Below, piece after piece: positions 16,885 through 25,942 of a stretch of DNA of 64,000 nt. Position 1 is the first letter of the stretch. Every line of letters begins with the position of its first letter. The stretch lies in assembly GCF_008087625.1 (NCBI RefSeq), contig NZ_CP042997.1, forward strand, positions 4,216,001 to 4,280,000, in the 5' to 3' direction. The notes under the pieces are model-generated. The model was not told the origin of the DNA. It saw only the letters and a list, made by a program, of their open reading frames with translations, and did not search any database. This DNA comes from Aquisphaera giovannonii (GTDB lineage: Bacteria > Planctomycetota > Planctomycetia > Isosphaerales > Isosphaeraceae). The position numbers were made by a program, and so were the translations under genes.

Positions 16885-17523
16885 ATGTCGCGACGACGGC
16901 GGGGGCTGCGGCTCGTCCTGGCCCTCGCGGTGGGCGGGGGCGGCGGGATGTCGGGCTGCGTGAGCGTGACCACCAAGATCACGGGCTCGGCACGGGCCGG
17001 GGCGGAGCAGCTCCTGCTCACGGGGACGTCGCAGAGGGCGGTGGACTCGATCGACTTCCGCCCGCTCGCCGGGCGCAAGGCCTTCCTCGCCGTGGCCCAG
17101 GAGGAGAAGACCGACGCCTCCTGGCTGGTCTTCAGCCTCCGCCGCGAGATGGCGCGCCAGGGCGTCATCCTGGTCGACGACAAGAAGGAGGCGGAGGTCC
17201 TGGTGGAGGGGGCCGTCGCGGCGTACGGGACGGACGAGGTGGACAGCCGGATCTCGCTCCCCTCGATCACCGCGCTCGGCACGCTGCCGCTGCCGGCCTC
17301 CAGCGGGTCCTCAACCGGCGGGCTCATCCAGAAGAACCGCCAGGACGCGGTAGTGAAGCTCGCCCTCGTCGCGCTGGATGCGAAGAGCAGGCAGCTCGTC
17401 TGGGAGACCGACGACGTCCTCCAGACCGGATACCTCTACCGCCGCTTCATGGGCTCGACCAACATCACGCGGAGCACGTCGGTCCCGGAGCTGGAGTGCT
17501 ACCCGCCGCGGAAGGCCCACTGA
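16885..17523 (+). CDS. Lipoprotein of unknown function (possibly DUF6655)
   Basis: The 212-residue product has an N-terminal stretch RRRRGLRLVLALAVGG ending in a lipobox MSGC, so it is probably lipid-anchored. The mature part includes QLLLTGTSQRAVDSIDF, a central LVFSLRREMARQGVILVDD, and LALVALDAKSRQLVWETD, suggesting an alpha/beta domain that may resemble small planctomycete lipoproteins labelled DUF6655; that label is from memory. AGGAGG lies nine bases before ATG 16885, which decides the start over 16846. The gene is convergent with the LEPR-type gene, with only 12 bp between the stops, so terminators must overlap coding sequence. Confidence 0.8.
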   Translation: MSRRRRGLRLVLALAVGGGGGMSGCVSVTTKITGSARAGAEQLLLTGTSQRAVDSIDFRPLAGRKAFLAVAQEEKTDASWLVFSLRREMARQGVILVDDKKEAEVLVEGAVAAYGTDEVDSRISLPSITALGTLPLPASSGSSTGGLIQKNRQDAVVKLALVALDAKSRQLVWETDDVLQTGYLYRRFMGSTNITRSTSVPELECYPPRKAH

Positions 17524-17535
17524 TCGCCCTCGCGG

Positions 17536-18375
17536 TCAGGGATTGATCGAGGCGTTCCGGAGGATGAAGCCGACCAGGGCGGAGTAGATCTGCGCCTGGA
17601 TCCGTACCACCGCCGTGCCCTGCTCGATGATGCCGGGCCCCCTCTTGCGGCTCGGGTAGTAGGTGACGTCGACGACGCCCTGGGAGAAGCCCTCGTCATA
17701 GGTCCCCGCGCTGGCGTTCACGTCCAGGGTCACCGTGGTGAACTGGTTCGGGCGGCCGCGGGAGTCGACGCTGGTGCGAGGGCCGGCCAGGTTCAGGCCC
17801 AGCACGGTATTGGAGTTCAGGTTGCGGTCGAAGATCCCGGCGGCGCCGGTGGTCTGCAGGGTGGGGTCGGCGGCGACCGCGATCCGCATCTGGATGTCGG
17901 TGTGGAGCATCGAAGTCGAGGTCCCCGCCCCGCGGATGAAGACCTGGGACTGCTGGCTGCTGTACGAGCCCGGCGTGATCACGTAGGTGCCGCGGAATGC
18001 GGCCTTGAAGATCTGCCGCTTGACCTCGGCCGGGGTCGCGGTCCCCGTCGGCTGGAGCACCAGGTTGTAGCCGGGGTTGAGCTGATAGCCCTGGTTCTCC
18101 GGGACGGCGATCGACGTCGACGACGGGGCGAATCGGCCGCGGCCCCCGGCGCCGCTCGACGCGGCCATCGCCGGCGAGGCGTTGGAAGCGGTGGACGTGG
18201 AGGATGCTCGGGAAGCTGCGGTGGTGCCCGCGTCGGCGAGCATCGCGCGGACCCTCGGCGAGTTGACCATGCCGTTGTAGTGGGCGGCCATCATGACCGT
18301 GGGGAGGGATAACAGGTCGCGTCGCTCGACCGGCTCGAGTCCCGGCCTCCGTGCGCGGGGGCTTCTGCGTCCCAT
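17536..18375 (-). CDS. Exported planctomycete protein with LEPR-type N-terminal motif
   Basis: Residues about 10-25 (RPGLEPVERRDLLSLP) match the LEPxxRxLLS motif that marks many exported planctomycete and verrucomicrobial proteins. A Ser/Ala/Thr-rich low-complexity linker follows (about 45-80). The remainder is beta-rich: GYNLVLQPTG, GTYVITPGSYS, NQFTTVTLDVNAS and a final AQIYSALVGFILRNASINP. It has no known catalytic motif. It may be a surface or periplasmic structural protein. ATG 18375 has GGAGGA four to five bases upstream, better than ATG 18387. It stands about 130 bp downstream of the RND efflux operon and might be transcribed with it by readthrough. Confidence 0.8.
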   Translation of the reverse strand: MGRRSPRARRPGLEPVERRDLLSLPTVMMAAHYNGMVNSPRVRAMLADAGTTAASRASSTSTASNASPAMAASSGAGGRGRFAPSSTSIAVPENQGYQLNPGYNLVLQPTGTATPAEVKRQIFKAAFRGTYVITPGSYSSQQSQVFIRGAGTSTSMLHTDIQMRIAVAADPTLQTTGAAGIFDRNLNSNTVLGLNLAGPRTSVDSRGRPNQFTTVTLDVNASAGTYDEGFSQGVVDVTYYPSRKRGPGIIEQGTAVVRIQAQIYSALVGFILRNASINP

Positions 18376-18502
18376 CGGCTCCTCCATGATCTCGCCCGGT
18401 GCCTCTCGGCGGGCGACTCCGGAACGGTTGCCCGGCTACGACGGCCGTCAAGAGGATCGTCCGCGATCCCCCGGGATCATCGGCAACCGGCGGCCGGGGC
18501 GC

Positions 18503-20119
18503 TCAGGGCATGATGCGGCTGCCGGTGACGGTGTTCAGGTTGAGCATGCTGCGCCGGTGGCGGATGGCGGTGTCGAGATACTGCTTGGCGACCTGGTTGA
18601 ATTCGAGCTGGGCGCCGATGAAGTCTCCCGCGCTCTTCTCGCCCGAGGTGTAGAGCCGGAACATCTCGTCGCGGATCTGGGTCGCCTCGGGGATGACCTC
18701 GGCCCGGAGCTCCTGGACCTCGCGACGGGTGACCTCGTACTCGGCGACGGCCTTCTCGACGTCGATGCCCACCTGGCGCTCCAGGTCGCTGAGCTCGATC
18801 CGGGTCTGGTCCACGTTCAGCTCCGCCCGCCGGATGGCACCCTGGTTGCGGTTGTAGACGGGCAGGGGGGCGGTGACGCCCAGGGCCCACGAGGTCGCGC
18901 TCTTGAGGCCGAAGGGCGTGTTGTTCTGGTAGGTATACGGCTGGTACAGGACGAAGATGTCGCTGAGGCGATTCGCCCGGGCGAGCGCCACGTCGGCCTC
19001 GGCCCGGCGGACGCCCAGGCGATAGGAGACGACGTCGGGCCGGGCCTCGAGGGCGATCCGCTTGAGCTCCTCGGCGGGAGGCGGCGGGGGCGAGGTGTCC
19101 TCGATCGAGCCCTTGATCTCGAGCGCGGCGATCTCCTCGGGGGAGAGGTTCATGAGCGAGCCGAGCTCGAGCTTGGCCTTGCGATAGGCCGCCTCGGCGT
19201 CGACCAGGCCGAGCCTCGCGGTGCGGAGCTGGATCTTGACGCGGTTGAAGTCCCCGAGGGAGACGCTGCCGCCGCGGTAGAGCTCCTCCGTCTTGGTCGC
19301 CAGCCGGGCGAGGCCCTGGGTGCTCTGGCGGGCGTAGCGGACGGTCTGGCGGCTCGCGAGGGTGCCCAGGACGAAGGCGTCGTAGACGTCGTCGATCCGC
19401 TGCCGCAGGGCCTCCTGATACTGCGCCTCGAGCACCCGCTCGGCGCGGGTGGCCACCTCGACGCGGGCCCGCCGCTTCCGCGAGACGTCCACGGGGTGCG
19501 TGACGTTGATGTCATATTGCGTCGGGCCGCCGGGGACGGACCGGTTGAACTGGCCGTAGGGGACGAGCTGCGCGTCCGCGTAGAAGACCGGGTTGGCCCG
19601 CAGGCCGGCCTGGAGCACGTCGGCGCGGGCCTGGGGGATCTCGTAGAACTTGGATCGGAGGTCGAGGCTCCGCTGGAGCGTCACGCCGATCGCCTGCTCC
19701 AGGGTCACGCCGTCCGGGGGGCCGTCGTCGTCGGCGCCTCGGCCGGGGATCTCCAGGGTCCCGTAGAGCGGGGCCGAGGAGGGCGAGATCGGCTGCAGGT
19801 CGGGCGCGGAGATCGGCCGCTGGAGGATGGTCGGCCCCAGCGTGGCGGGGCTGGAGATCGAGGTCGGTATCCCCTTGGGCGTCGAGACCCCGGGCCGGGT
19901 GCCGAGAATCTGGCCGCTCTGGGGCGAGTTTCCGGACGCCCCGGAGAGCGCCCCGCCGCCGGCCCCCGGCGAGTTCCCCAGCAGGGAACCGCCGCCGCCG
20001 ACCTTCGGAAAATCGGACGCGTCGCTGCCGAGGCCCTGCGCCCGCGCGGGGCGGCCGGCGCACAGCAGCGCGACCGTCAGGGCGACCGCCAGGGCGTTCC
20101 GGGGGCTGTGATCCGCCAT
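18503..20119 (-). CDS. Outer-membrane efflux channel of the TolC/CzcC type
   Basis: The 538-residue protein carries a signal peptide (NALAVALTVALLCAGRPARA) and two repeated outer-membrane efflux regions with long coiled-coil helices: TLEQAIGVTLQRSLDLRSKF opens the first, and RRAEADVALARANRLSDIF and VEKAVAEYEVTRREVQELR lie in the second. About 90 residues between signal peptide and channel are Gly/Ser/Pro-rich. It should form the exit duct of the metal efflux pump encoded upstream. Gene order on the minus strand is pump, adaptor, then this channel after a gap of 193 bp. ATG 20119 is preferred to the upstream frame, which adds Arg-rich, non-protein-like sequence. Confidence 0.93.
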   Translation of the reverse strand: MADHSPRNALAVALTVALLCAGRPARAQGLGSDASDFPKVGGGGSLLGNSPGAGGGALSGASGNSPQSGQILGTRPGVSTPKGIPTSISSPATLGPTILQRPISAPDLQPISPSSAPLYGTLEIPGRGADDDGPPDGVTLEQAIGVTLQRSLDLRSKFYEIPQARADVLQAGLRANPVFYADAQLVPYGQFNRSVPGGPTQYDINVTHPVDVSRKRRARVEVATRAERVLEAQYQEALRQRIDDVYDAFVLGTLASRQTVRYARQSTQGLARLATKTEELYRGGSVSLGDFNRVKIQLRTARLGLVDAEAAYRKAKLELGSLMNLSPEEIAALEIKGSIEDTSPPPPPAEELKRIALEARPDVVSYRLGVRRAEADVALARANRLSDIFVLYQPYTYQNNTPFGLKSATSWALGVTAPLPVYNRNQGAIRRAELNVDQTRIELSDLERQVGIDVEKAVAEYEVTRREVQELRAEVIPEATQIRDEMFRLYTSGEKSAGDFIGAQLEFNQVAKQYLDTAIRHRRSMLNLNTVTGSRIMP

Positions 20120-20312
20120 GTATGGACCGTGGGCCTCGTGCCCGTCAGGGGCCTTCGCGGCGGGAGGGACGCCCGTGAGGCGCCCCCGTCCCCGTCGCCG
20201 TCCTCGTCCCCGCGGGCACCAGCCGCATTTCCGGCACGATCCGCGGGGCCGCTCGTCCTGCTTTTCGACCATCGGCGGCGGGCGGCTGGAGGAAAACCGG
20301 GCCGGGGCCGGG

Positions 20313-21692
20313 TCAGCGGGAGCGGGCGACCGAGGGCTGGGCGCTGATGACGACGGGCTTCTCCGGCTTGCCGAAGGTCTCGTCGTCGATCGGGCGCTCG
20401 CGGGGGGTCTCCCCCTCGGTCGTGAGCCGGTCCTCGTAGAGCTGTTCGAGGATCAGGCTGCCGTTGGTGACGACCTCCTCGCCGGGCTTCAGCCCGAGGT
20501 GATCCCGGGAGGGCGGCGGCACGACCACCCAGTCGCTGGACTCGCTGGCGACGAGGATGTGCCGGCGCTCGAACCGGGCCTTGCCCGGGGGCGCCTCCTT
20601 CCTAATGAAGACGAAGTCCAGCCGGTCCACCGAGACCATCGAGCCGCGGGGGATCACCGTCTGGTCCGGCTTGGGCGGGATCTCCAGCCGGACCTTGACG
20701 AACATCCCCGCCTTGAACCGCTTCTCCGGGTTGGTGATCGAGGCGCGGAAGCGGGCCGAGCGGGTCTCCGGGTCGATCGCCTTGTCGATGTACTCGACGT
20801 GGTCCTCGATGAACTTGTCGGAGTACGGGAAGATGACGCGGATCTTCTGGCCGATCTCCACCTTGTCCGCGTCCAGCTCGCTGACGCTGCCGCGGACCCA
20901 CAGGTGGTCCAGCGGGGCGACCTGCATCAGCTCGTCCTTGGAGTCGTAGTAGTTGCCCTGCACGACCGACCGCTTGACGACGATCCCGTCGGCGCGGGAG
21001 CGCATCGTCATCCTCGCCTTCTGGACGCCGTCCTCCTTCTGGGCGTCCTCGACCTCCTTCTCGGTGAGGCCGTAGACCAGGAGCTTGTCCTTGGCGAGCT
21101 TCATCTGGAGGCGGCTCTTGGCCTCGTCGTTCTCGATCTCGATCAGCTCCTTCCGGGGCAGGGTCTCATTCTGGGCCAGCGGCGTCTTGTAGTCGAGCAC
21201 GCGCTTGTCGCGGATCCACTGGCTGCGGGCGAGCTCGTAGTTGCTCTTGGCCTCGGCGAGCTCCGTGCTGAAGATCTCGAGCAGGGGGTCGCCCTGCTTG
21301 ACCACCGTGCCCAGGTCCACGAGGACGCGGTCCACCCGCGAGTCGAACTGGGGCCGGACGATGGTCAGCGTGGCGGGGTCGTAGTCGGTCACGCCCGGCA
21401 GCCGCAGGATGACGGGCTCGGTCTGGGCCTTGACGGGCACGGTCTTCAGGTCGATGCCCTTCACCTGCTCGTCGGTGAGGGTGAGGATGCCGCGTGCGGT
21501 CTCCTCGGGGCGGGACGGGGGGGCCTCGGTCCAGGCCTTGTCGGGCCGGTCCTCGCCGGCGTGCGCCGGCCTCCCGGCGAGCTCGCCCAGGAGCTCGGCC
21601 GCGCGCCCGCGGGCGCGGTGATCGACCGCCAGCCAGGCGGAGACGCCGGCGACCAGGGCCACGCCCAGGAGGGGCTTCCATCGGATCTTCAC
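20313..21692 (-). CDS. Periplasmic adaptor (HlyD/CusB-like) of a heavy-metal RND efflux system
   Basis: The 459-residue membrane fusion protein has an N-terminal anchor (WKPLLGVALVAGVSAWLAV), a barrel-sandwich segment (SRVDRVLVDLGTVVKQGD), a helical hairpin (TELAEAKSNYELARSQWIR) and beta-barrel parts (ARFRASITNPEKRFKAGM). It should connect the inner-membrane pump to the outer channel. The start is GTG 21692: GGAGG stands seven bases upstream, and the codon overlaps the stop of the pump gene as GTGA, which implies translational coupling. The long open frame that continues upstream is the antisense frame of the pump gene and is not coding. Confidence 0.93.
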   Translation of the reverse strand: MKIRWKPLLGVALVAGVSAWLAVDHRARGRAAELLGELAGRPAHAGEDRPDKAWTEAPPSRPEETARGILTLTDEQVKGIDLKTVPVKAQTEPVILRLPGVTDYDPATLTIVRPQFDSRVDRVLVDLGTVVKQGDPLLEIFSTELAEAKSNYELARSQWIRDKRVLDYKTPLAQNETLPRKELIEIENDEAKSRLQMKLAKDKLLVYGLTEKEVEDAQKEDGVQKARMTMRSRADGIVVKRSVVQGNYYDSKDELMQVAPLDHLWVRGSVSELDADKVEIGQKIRVIFPYSDKFIEDHVEYIDKAIDPETRSARFRASITNPEKRFKAGMFVKVRLEIPPKPDQTVIPRGSMVSVDRLDFVFIRKEAPPGKARFERRHILVASESSDWVVVPPPSRDHLGLKPGEEVVTNGSLILEQLYEDRLTTEGETPRERPIDDETFGKPEKPVVISAQPSVARSR

Positions 21693-24600
21693 GGCCGGGC
21701 CTCCTCGGATCCGCCGGCGTTCCCCCCGCCGGCCTCCGTCGCGTGGTGGGTGCGGGGCTCGAAGTATCGGTCGGTGTAATGCGAGCCCTCGAGCAGGTCC
21801 TCGCCGCAGGTGCCGTGCCCCTCGGGGGCCGGGAAGAAGCTGTAGAGGACGGGCATCAGGTATCGGGTCAGGAAGAGGGTCACCAGCATGCCGCCGACGA
21901 CCACGATCGCCAGCGGCTTCTGCGCCTGCGAGCCGATCGAGTTGGCCAGCGCCGCCGGCAGCAGCCCCAGCGCGGCGGTCAGGGACGTCATGACGACGGG
22001 CCGGACGCGCAGCTCGGCGCCCCGCATCACCGACTCCCGGACCGAGAGCCCGGCGCCCCGCATCTGGTTGAAATACGAGATCAGGAGCACGCCGTCCTGG
22101 ACCGCCACGCCGAAGATCGAGATGAACCCGACCGCCGCGGAGATCGAGAACGCCGTGTCCGTCAGCTTCAACGCCCAGACGCCCCCCATCGTCGCGGCGA
22201 CCACGTTGGCCATGACCAGCAGCGCGTCCTTGAGAGAGCTGAAGGCGACGTAGAGGAGGACCATGATCAGGCCGATGGACAGCGGCACGATCCACATCAG
22301 CCGGGCGTTCGCCTGCTGCATCTGGTCGAACTCGCCGGCCCAGACGACCTCGTACCCCTTGGGCAGCTTCGCCCCGTATCGCGGGTCGTCCACCTTCCGC
22401 CTCGCGTCGGCGATCGTGGAGGCGAGGTCGCGGCCCTCGACGCTGAACTTGATGGGGATGTAGCGGCGGTTGTTCTCGCGGTAGATGTACGCCGCCCCGG
22501 GCTTGTGGGGGTCGATCTTCACGAGCTGGCGGAGCGGGATCCTCGCCCCGGGCTTGCCGTCCTGGCCGGGGGTGTCCACCGGGATCCGGCCGATCACCTC
22601 CGGGTCGTCGCGCTGGTCCCTGGGGAGGCGGAGCACGATGTCGAACCGCTTCTCCCCCTCCACCATCTGCGTGAACGCCCGCCCGCCGATGGCCACCTGG
22701 ACGACGGCCTCCACGTCCGAGACGTTCAGCCCGTAGCGGGCGCACTCGTCGCGGTCGATCCGGATCTCCAGGTTGGGCTGGCCGATGATGTGGAAGAGCC
22801 CCGCGTTCTCGATCCCGGGGATCGTGCCCAGCACGTTCACGACGCGCTGGCCGGCCTCCTCCAGCACGTGCAGGTCGTTGCCGAACAGCTTGATCGAGTT
22901 CGCGCCCTTGACGCCGGAGAGGGCCTCCTCCACGTTGTCCCTGATGAGCTGCGAGAAGTTGAAGTTCACCGCAGGGAAGGCCTCGAACTTCCGCGACAGC
23001 TCCCTCTGGATCTCCTCCCGGGTGATCGCCCGGTCCCAGACCTTGCGGCCCAGGACGGTCACCGGCACGCGGCGCCAGCGCTCCATGGGGATCAGCGGGG
23101 CGTTGAACTCCAGGTTGTAGTAGCTCGTCACGTCGGTGCCGTCGTCGGGCCGGCCCACGTGCGACATCACCGCCCGGATCTCCGGCACCGAGGCGATCAC
23201 GGAGCGGAGCCTCGGCGCCATCCGCGCCGCCTCCTGGAGGGTCACGGTCCGCGGCAGCAGGGCGCGGATCCAGAGGTTGCCCTCCTCGAGCGGCGGCATG
23301 AACTCGCCGCCGAGCGTCGGCACCAGGTAGATCGTGAAGCCGAGCAGCCCGCCCATCATCAGGAGCACGACGTAGCGGTAGCGGAGGACGCGGTCGAGCA
23401 TCCGCAGGTAGCGGACCTTCATCATCCGGTCCACGAACGTGTCGTGCTCCTCCATGTTGTTGTGGAAGAGGAACGAGCAGAGGACCGGCGTGAGCGTCAC
23501 CGCGAGGGCCAGGGCGCCGAAGATCGCGAACGCGTAGGTGTTCGCCATCGGGCCGAAGAGGGCCCCCTCCGGCCCCGTCATCGAGAAGAGCGGGATGAAC
23601 GCGCAGACGATGATCAGCGTGGAGAAGAAGAGGGCCCGCTCGATCTCCGCGGAGGCGTCGGCGATGCGGTCGATCAGCGGCCGGCTGCGGTCGGCGTCGC
23701 GCGAGGAGAGGTGGCGGTAGATGTTCTCCACGATGATCACCGAGCTGTCCACGATGATCCCGAAGTCCACCGCGCCGATCGACAGCAGGTTGGCCGACTT
23801 GCCCTGGACGTAGAGCACCGAGACCGAGAACAGGATCGCCAGCGGGATGATCAGCGCGACGATCCCCGCGCTCTTCAGGTCGCCCAGGAAGACGAACAGG
23901 ATGACGATCACCAGCAGCATGCCCACGACCATGTTGTGGAGCACGTTGTGCGTCGTCACGTTGACCAGGTCGGTCCGCCGGTTGAACGGGACGATCCGCA
24001 TCCCCTTGGGGAGCTGGGAGCCGGAGTTGAGCTCGTCGATCTTCTCCTGGACCTTCTTGGAGGTGGGGATCGACTTCTCGTACTTGCGCATCAGGACGAT
24101 GCCCTCGACGACGTCGTTCTCCCCCTCGCGGCCCACGACGCCCAGCCGGGGCTGGTAGCCGATGACGACCCTGGCGATCTGCCGGATGAAGACCGGCATG
24201 TTGGCGTGCGTCGTCACGATGACGTTCTGCAGGTCCTCCAGCTTCTCGATCTCGACCGGGTAGGCGTTCTCGGCGTTGGCCGGGTCGAGCGGGTCCACGC
24301 CCTCGCCCAGGTAGCCGATGGCGCGGACGTTGTGCGACTGCTGGCCCAGCGGCAGGATGTCGCCGCCGACGTTCGCGTTCGACTGGGTGATGGCGTCGGT
24401 GACCTGCTGGAGGGTCACGTCGTACCGCCGCATGAGCTGCGTGTCGAGCAGCACCTGGTACTGCTTGACGGTCCCGCCGAATCCGGTGACGTCGATGACG
24501 CCCGGGACCTCGCGGAGCCGCCGCTCGAGGACCCAGTCCTGGACCGCCTTGAGCTGGCTGACGGTGTACCCGGGCCCCTCCAGGACGTAGCGGACGATCT

Positions 24601-25006
24601 CCCCGGTCGGGCTCCACGGCGAGAGCTGGGGCGTCACGCCCGCCGGCAGGTTGCCGATCGTGCCCAGGCGGTTGATGACCTCCTGCCGCGCAGACCAGTA
24701 GTCGGTCCCGTACTCGAACTGGCACTTGACGTCGGTCAATCCCGCCAGCGAGATGCTCCGCAGGTACTTCAGCCCCGGCATCCCGTTCAGCGCGGTCTCG
24801 ATCGGGATGCCGACGAGCCGCTCCATCTCCTCCGGGCTGGCCCCCGGATTCTGCGTGATCACCTCGACGAGCGGGGGCGTCGGGTCGGGATAGGCCTCGA
24901 CGTTGAGGTTCCGCGCGGCGTGGACGCCGAAGCCGATCAGCCCGATCGTCCCGAGGATGACGATCAGCCGATTGTGCAGGCTCCAGGTGATCAGCGCACG
25001 GACCAT
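21689..25006 (-). CDS. Heavy-metal RND efflux pump (CzcA/CusA family)
   Basis: The 1105-residue protein is a proton-driven inner-membrane transporter exporting metal ions. It has the RND design: one N-terminal membrane helix (HNRLIVILGTIGLIGFGVH), a large periplasmic loop, a helix bundle, a second loop and a second bundle. The metal-RND signature in the fourth helix is present as GAVDFGIIVDSSVIIVEN, with both aspartates of the proton relay. The later segment SAAVGFISIFGVAVQDGVLL also matches CzcA-type pumps. Which metal is exported cannot be told. ATG 25006 (MVRALITW) is preferred to TTG 25039. It leads a three-gene unit with adaptor and channel. No metal-responsive regulator is recognised next to it. 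Confidence 0.95.
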   Translation of the reverse strand: MVRALITWSLHNRLIVILGTIGLIGFGVHAARNLNVEAYPDPTPPLVEVITQNPGASPEEMERLVGIPIETALNGMPGLKYLRSISLAGLTDVKCQFEYGTDYWSARQEVINRLGTIGNLPAGVTPQLSPWSPTGEIVRYVLEGPGYTVSQLKAVQDWVLERRLREVPGVIDVTGFGGTVKQYQVLLDTQLMRRYDVTLQQVTDAITQSNANVGGDILPLGQQSHNVRAIGYLGEGVDPLDPANAENAYPVEIEKLEDLQNVIVTTHANMPVFIRQIARVVIGYQPRLGVVGREGENDVVEGIVLMRKYEKSIPTSKKVQEKIDELNSGSQLPKGMRIVPFNRRTDLVNVTTHNVLHNMVVGMLLVIVILFVFLGDLKSAGIVALIIPLAILFSVSVLYVQGKSANLLSIGAVDFGIIVDSSVIIVENIYRHLSSRDADRSRPLIDRIADASAEIERALFFSTLIIVCAFIPLFSMTGPEGALFGPMANTYAFAIFGALALAVTLTPVLCSFLFHNNMEEHDTFVDRMMKVRYLRMLDRVLRYRYVVLLMMGGLLGFTIYLVPTLGGEFMPPLEEGNLWIRALLPRTVTLQEAARMAPRLRSVIASVPEIRAVMSHVGRPDDGTDVTSYYNLEFNAPLIPMERWRRVPVTVLGRKVWDRAITREEIQRELSRKFEAFPAVNFNFSQLIRDNVEEALSGVKGANSIKLFGNDLHVLEEAGQRVVNVLGTIPGIENAGLFHIIGQPNLEIRIDRDECARYGLNVSDVEAVVQVAIGGRAFTQMVEGEKRFDIVLRLPRDQRDDPEVIGRIPVDTPGQDGKPGARIPLRQLVKIDPHKPGAAYIYRENNRRYIPIKFSVEGRDLASTIADARRKVDDPRYGAKLPKGYEVVWAGEFDQMQQANARLMWIVPLSIGLIMVLLYVAFSSLKDALLVMANVVAATMGGVWALKLTDTAFSISAAVGFISIFGVAVQDGVLLISYFNQMRGAGLSVRESVMRGAELRVRPVVMTSLTAALGLLPAALANSIGSQAQKPLAIVVVGGMLVTLFLTRYLMPVLYSFFPAPEGHGTCGEDLLEGSHYTDRYFEPRTHHATEAGGGNAGGSEEARP

Positions 25007-25186
25007 GACGCCCCGCCCGTCGAGGAGGTCTCGCGGCAACCCGCCCCGAGGCGCCGCCAGATCAATCTACCACGCGAGCCGGGCGTCGGGCCAAGTCGCA
25101 TGGGGGACGATGTCGTTTGAAGGATTCGAGGAGGAGGGGATGCAGGCCGACACCTCCATTCTCGCCCGCCCCGCGCCGACCGTCTT

Positions 25187-25942
25187 TCACGATCCGGGCG
25201 GGGCCGGGCCGTCCGCCCGCCCCAGCCGCGCCGCCAGCGTCGCGAGGGGCCCGAAATCCAGGACCTCGGCCCCGGTGCTGACCAGGCAGCGCAGCGAATC
25301 GCCGCGGCAGGCCTCGGGCAATCGGGCGGCCAGGACGTCCAGGCCCGCGGCGTTGGGCGAGAAGGCCGGCAGGATGATCCGATCGGGGCCGGCCAGGAAG
25401 CACGACGCCGACTGCCCGGCGGCCCGCAGCACCGGGTGGTGGTGGCCCGAGATGACCGGCCCGGCCGTCGCGGCGCGGTGGCCGTGCTCGATCGTCCACC
25501 CGTCCACGACGAGCGACGCCTCGAGTCGGACGCCCCGGGCCGGGAAGCCCTCCCGCGCGGCCATCGCCGGCAGGCTCCGGTCGTGGTTCCCCTGCACCAG
25601 GACGAGCTCGACCTCGCGATCGAGGAGCCAGCCGCAGAGCCGGCTCAGGTCCGCCGCCGTCCGGGCGCACGGCCGGGGCGACTCCACGACGTCGCCCGCG
25701 ATCACCAGGCGGCGGAACCGCAACCGCTTCCGCATCGCCGCGAGCTTCGCGACGGTCTCCGCCAGAGAATGCGCCGGGACGCAGTCGCCGGCCGACCCGC
25801 GGGCCCACTCGTAGCCCAGGTGCACGTCCGCGATCACGGCGACCTCCTCCGCCCGATGGACGACGCCCCCCTCCGGCAGCAGCTCCCAGCCGCCCACCCG
25901 GGGGAACCGCGCGGCCCTGCCTCGCGAGGCCCTCGGGCTCAC
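25187..25942 (-). CDS. pdeM: Ligase-associated DNA damage response metallophosphoesterase (PdeM-like)
   Basis: The 251-residue protein is a calcineurin-like phosphoesterase with metal-binding motifs in order: VIADVHLGYE, VIAGDVVESPR, VQGNHDRSL and ISGHHHPVL. Family knowledge: PdeM-type enzymes stand next to Lhr-like helicases and ATP-dependent ligases and act as nuclease or phosphodiesterase in DNA repair. The start is GTG 25942, which overlaps the helicase stop as GTGA. The reading frame continues open upstream through the helicase gene, but that part is antisense-frame noise. The ligase and exonuclease genes that often complete the set are not in the window. Confidence 0.9.
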   Translation of the reverse strand: MSPRASRGRAARFPRVGGWELLPEGGVVHRAEEVAVIADVHLGYEWARGSAGDCVPAHSLAETVAKLAAMRKRLRFRRLVIAGDVVESPRPCARTAADLSRLCGWLLDREVELVLVQGNHDRSLPAMAAREGFPARGVRLEASLVVDGWTIEHGHRAATAGPVISGHHHPVLRAAGQSASCFLAGPDRIILPAFSPNAAGLDVLAARLPEACRGDSLRCLVSTGAEVLDFGPLATLAARLGRADGPAPPGS

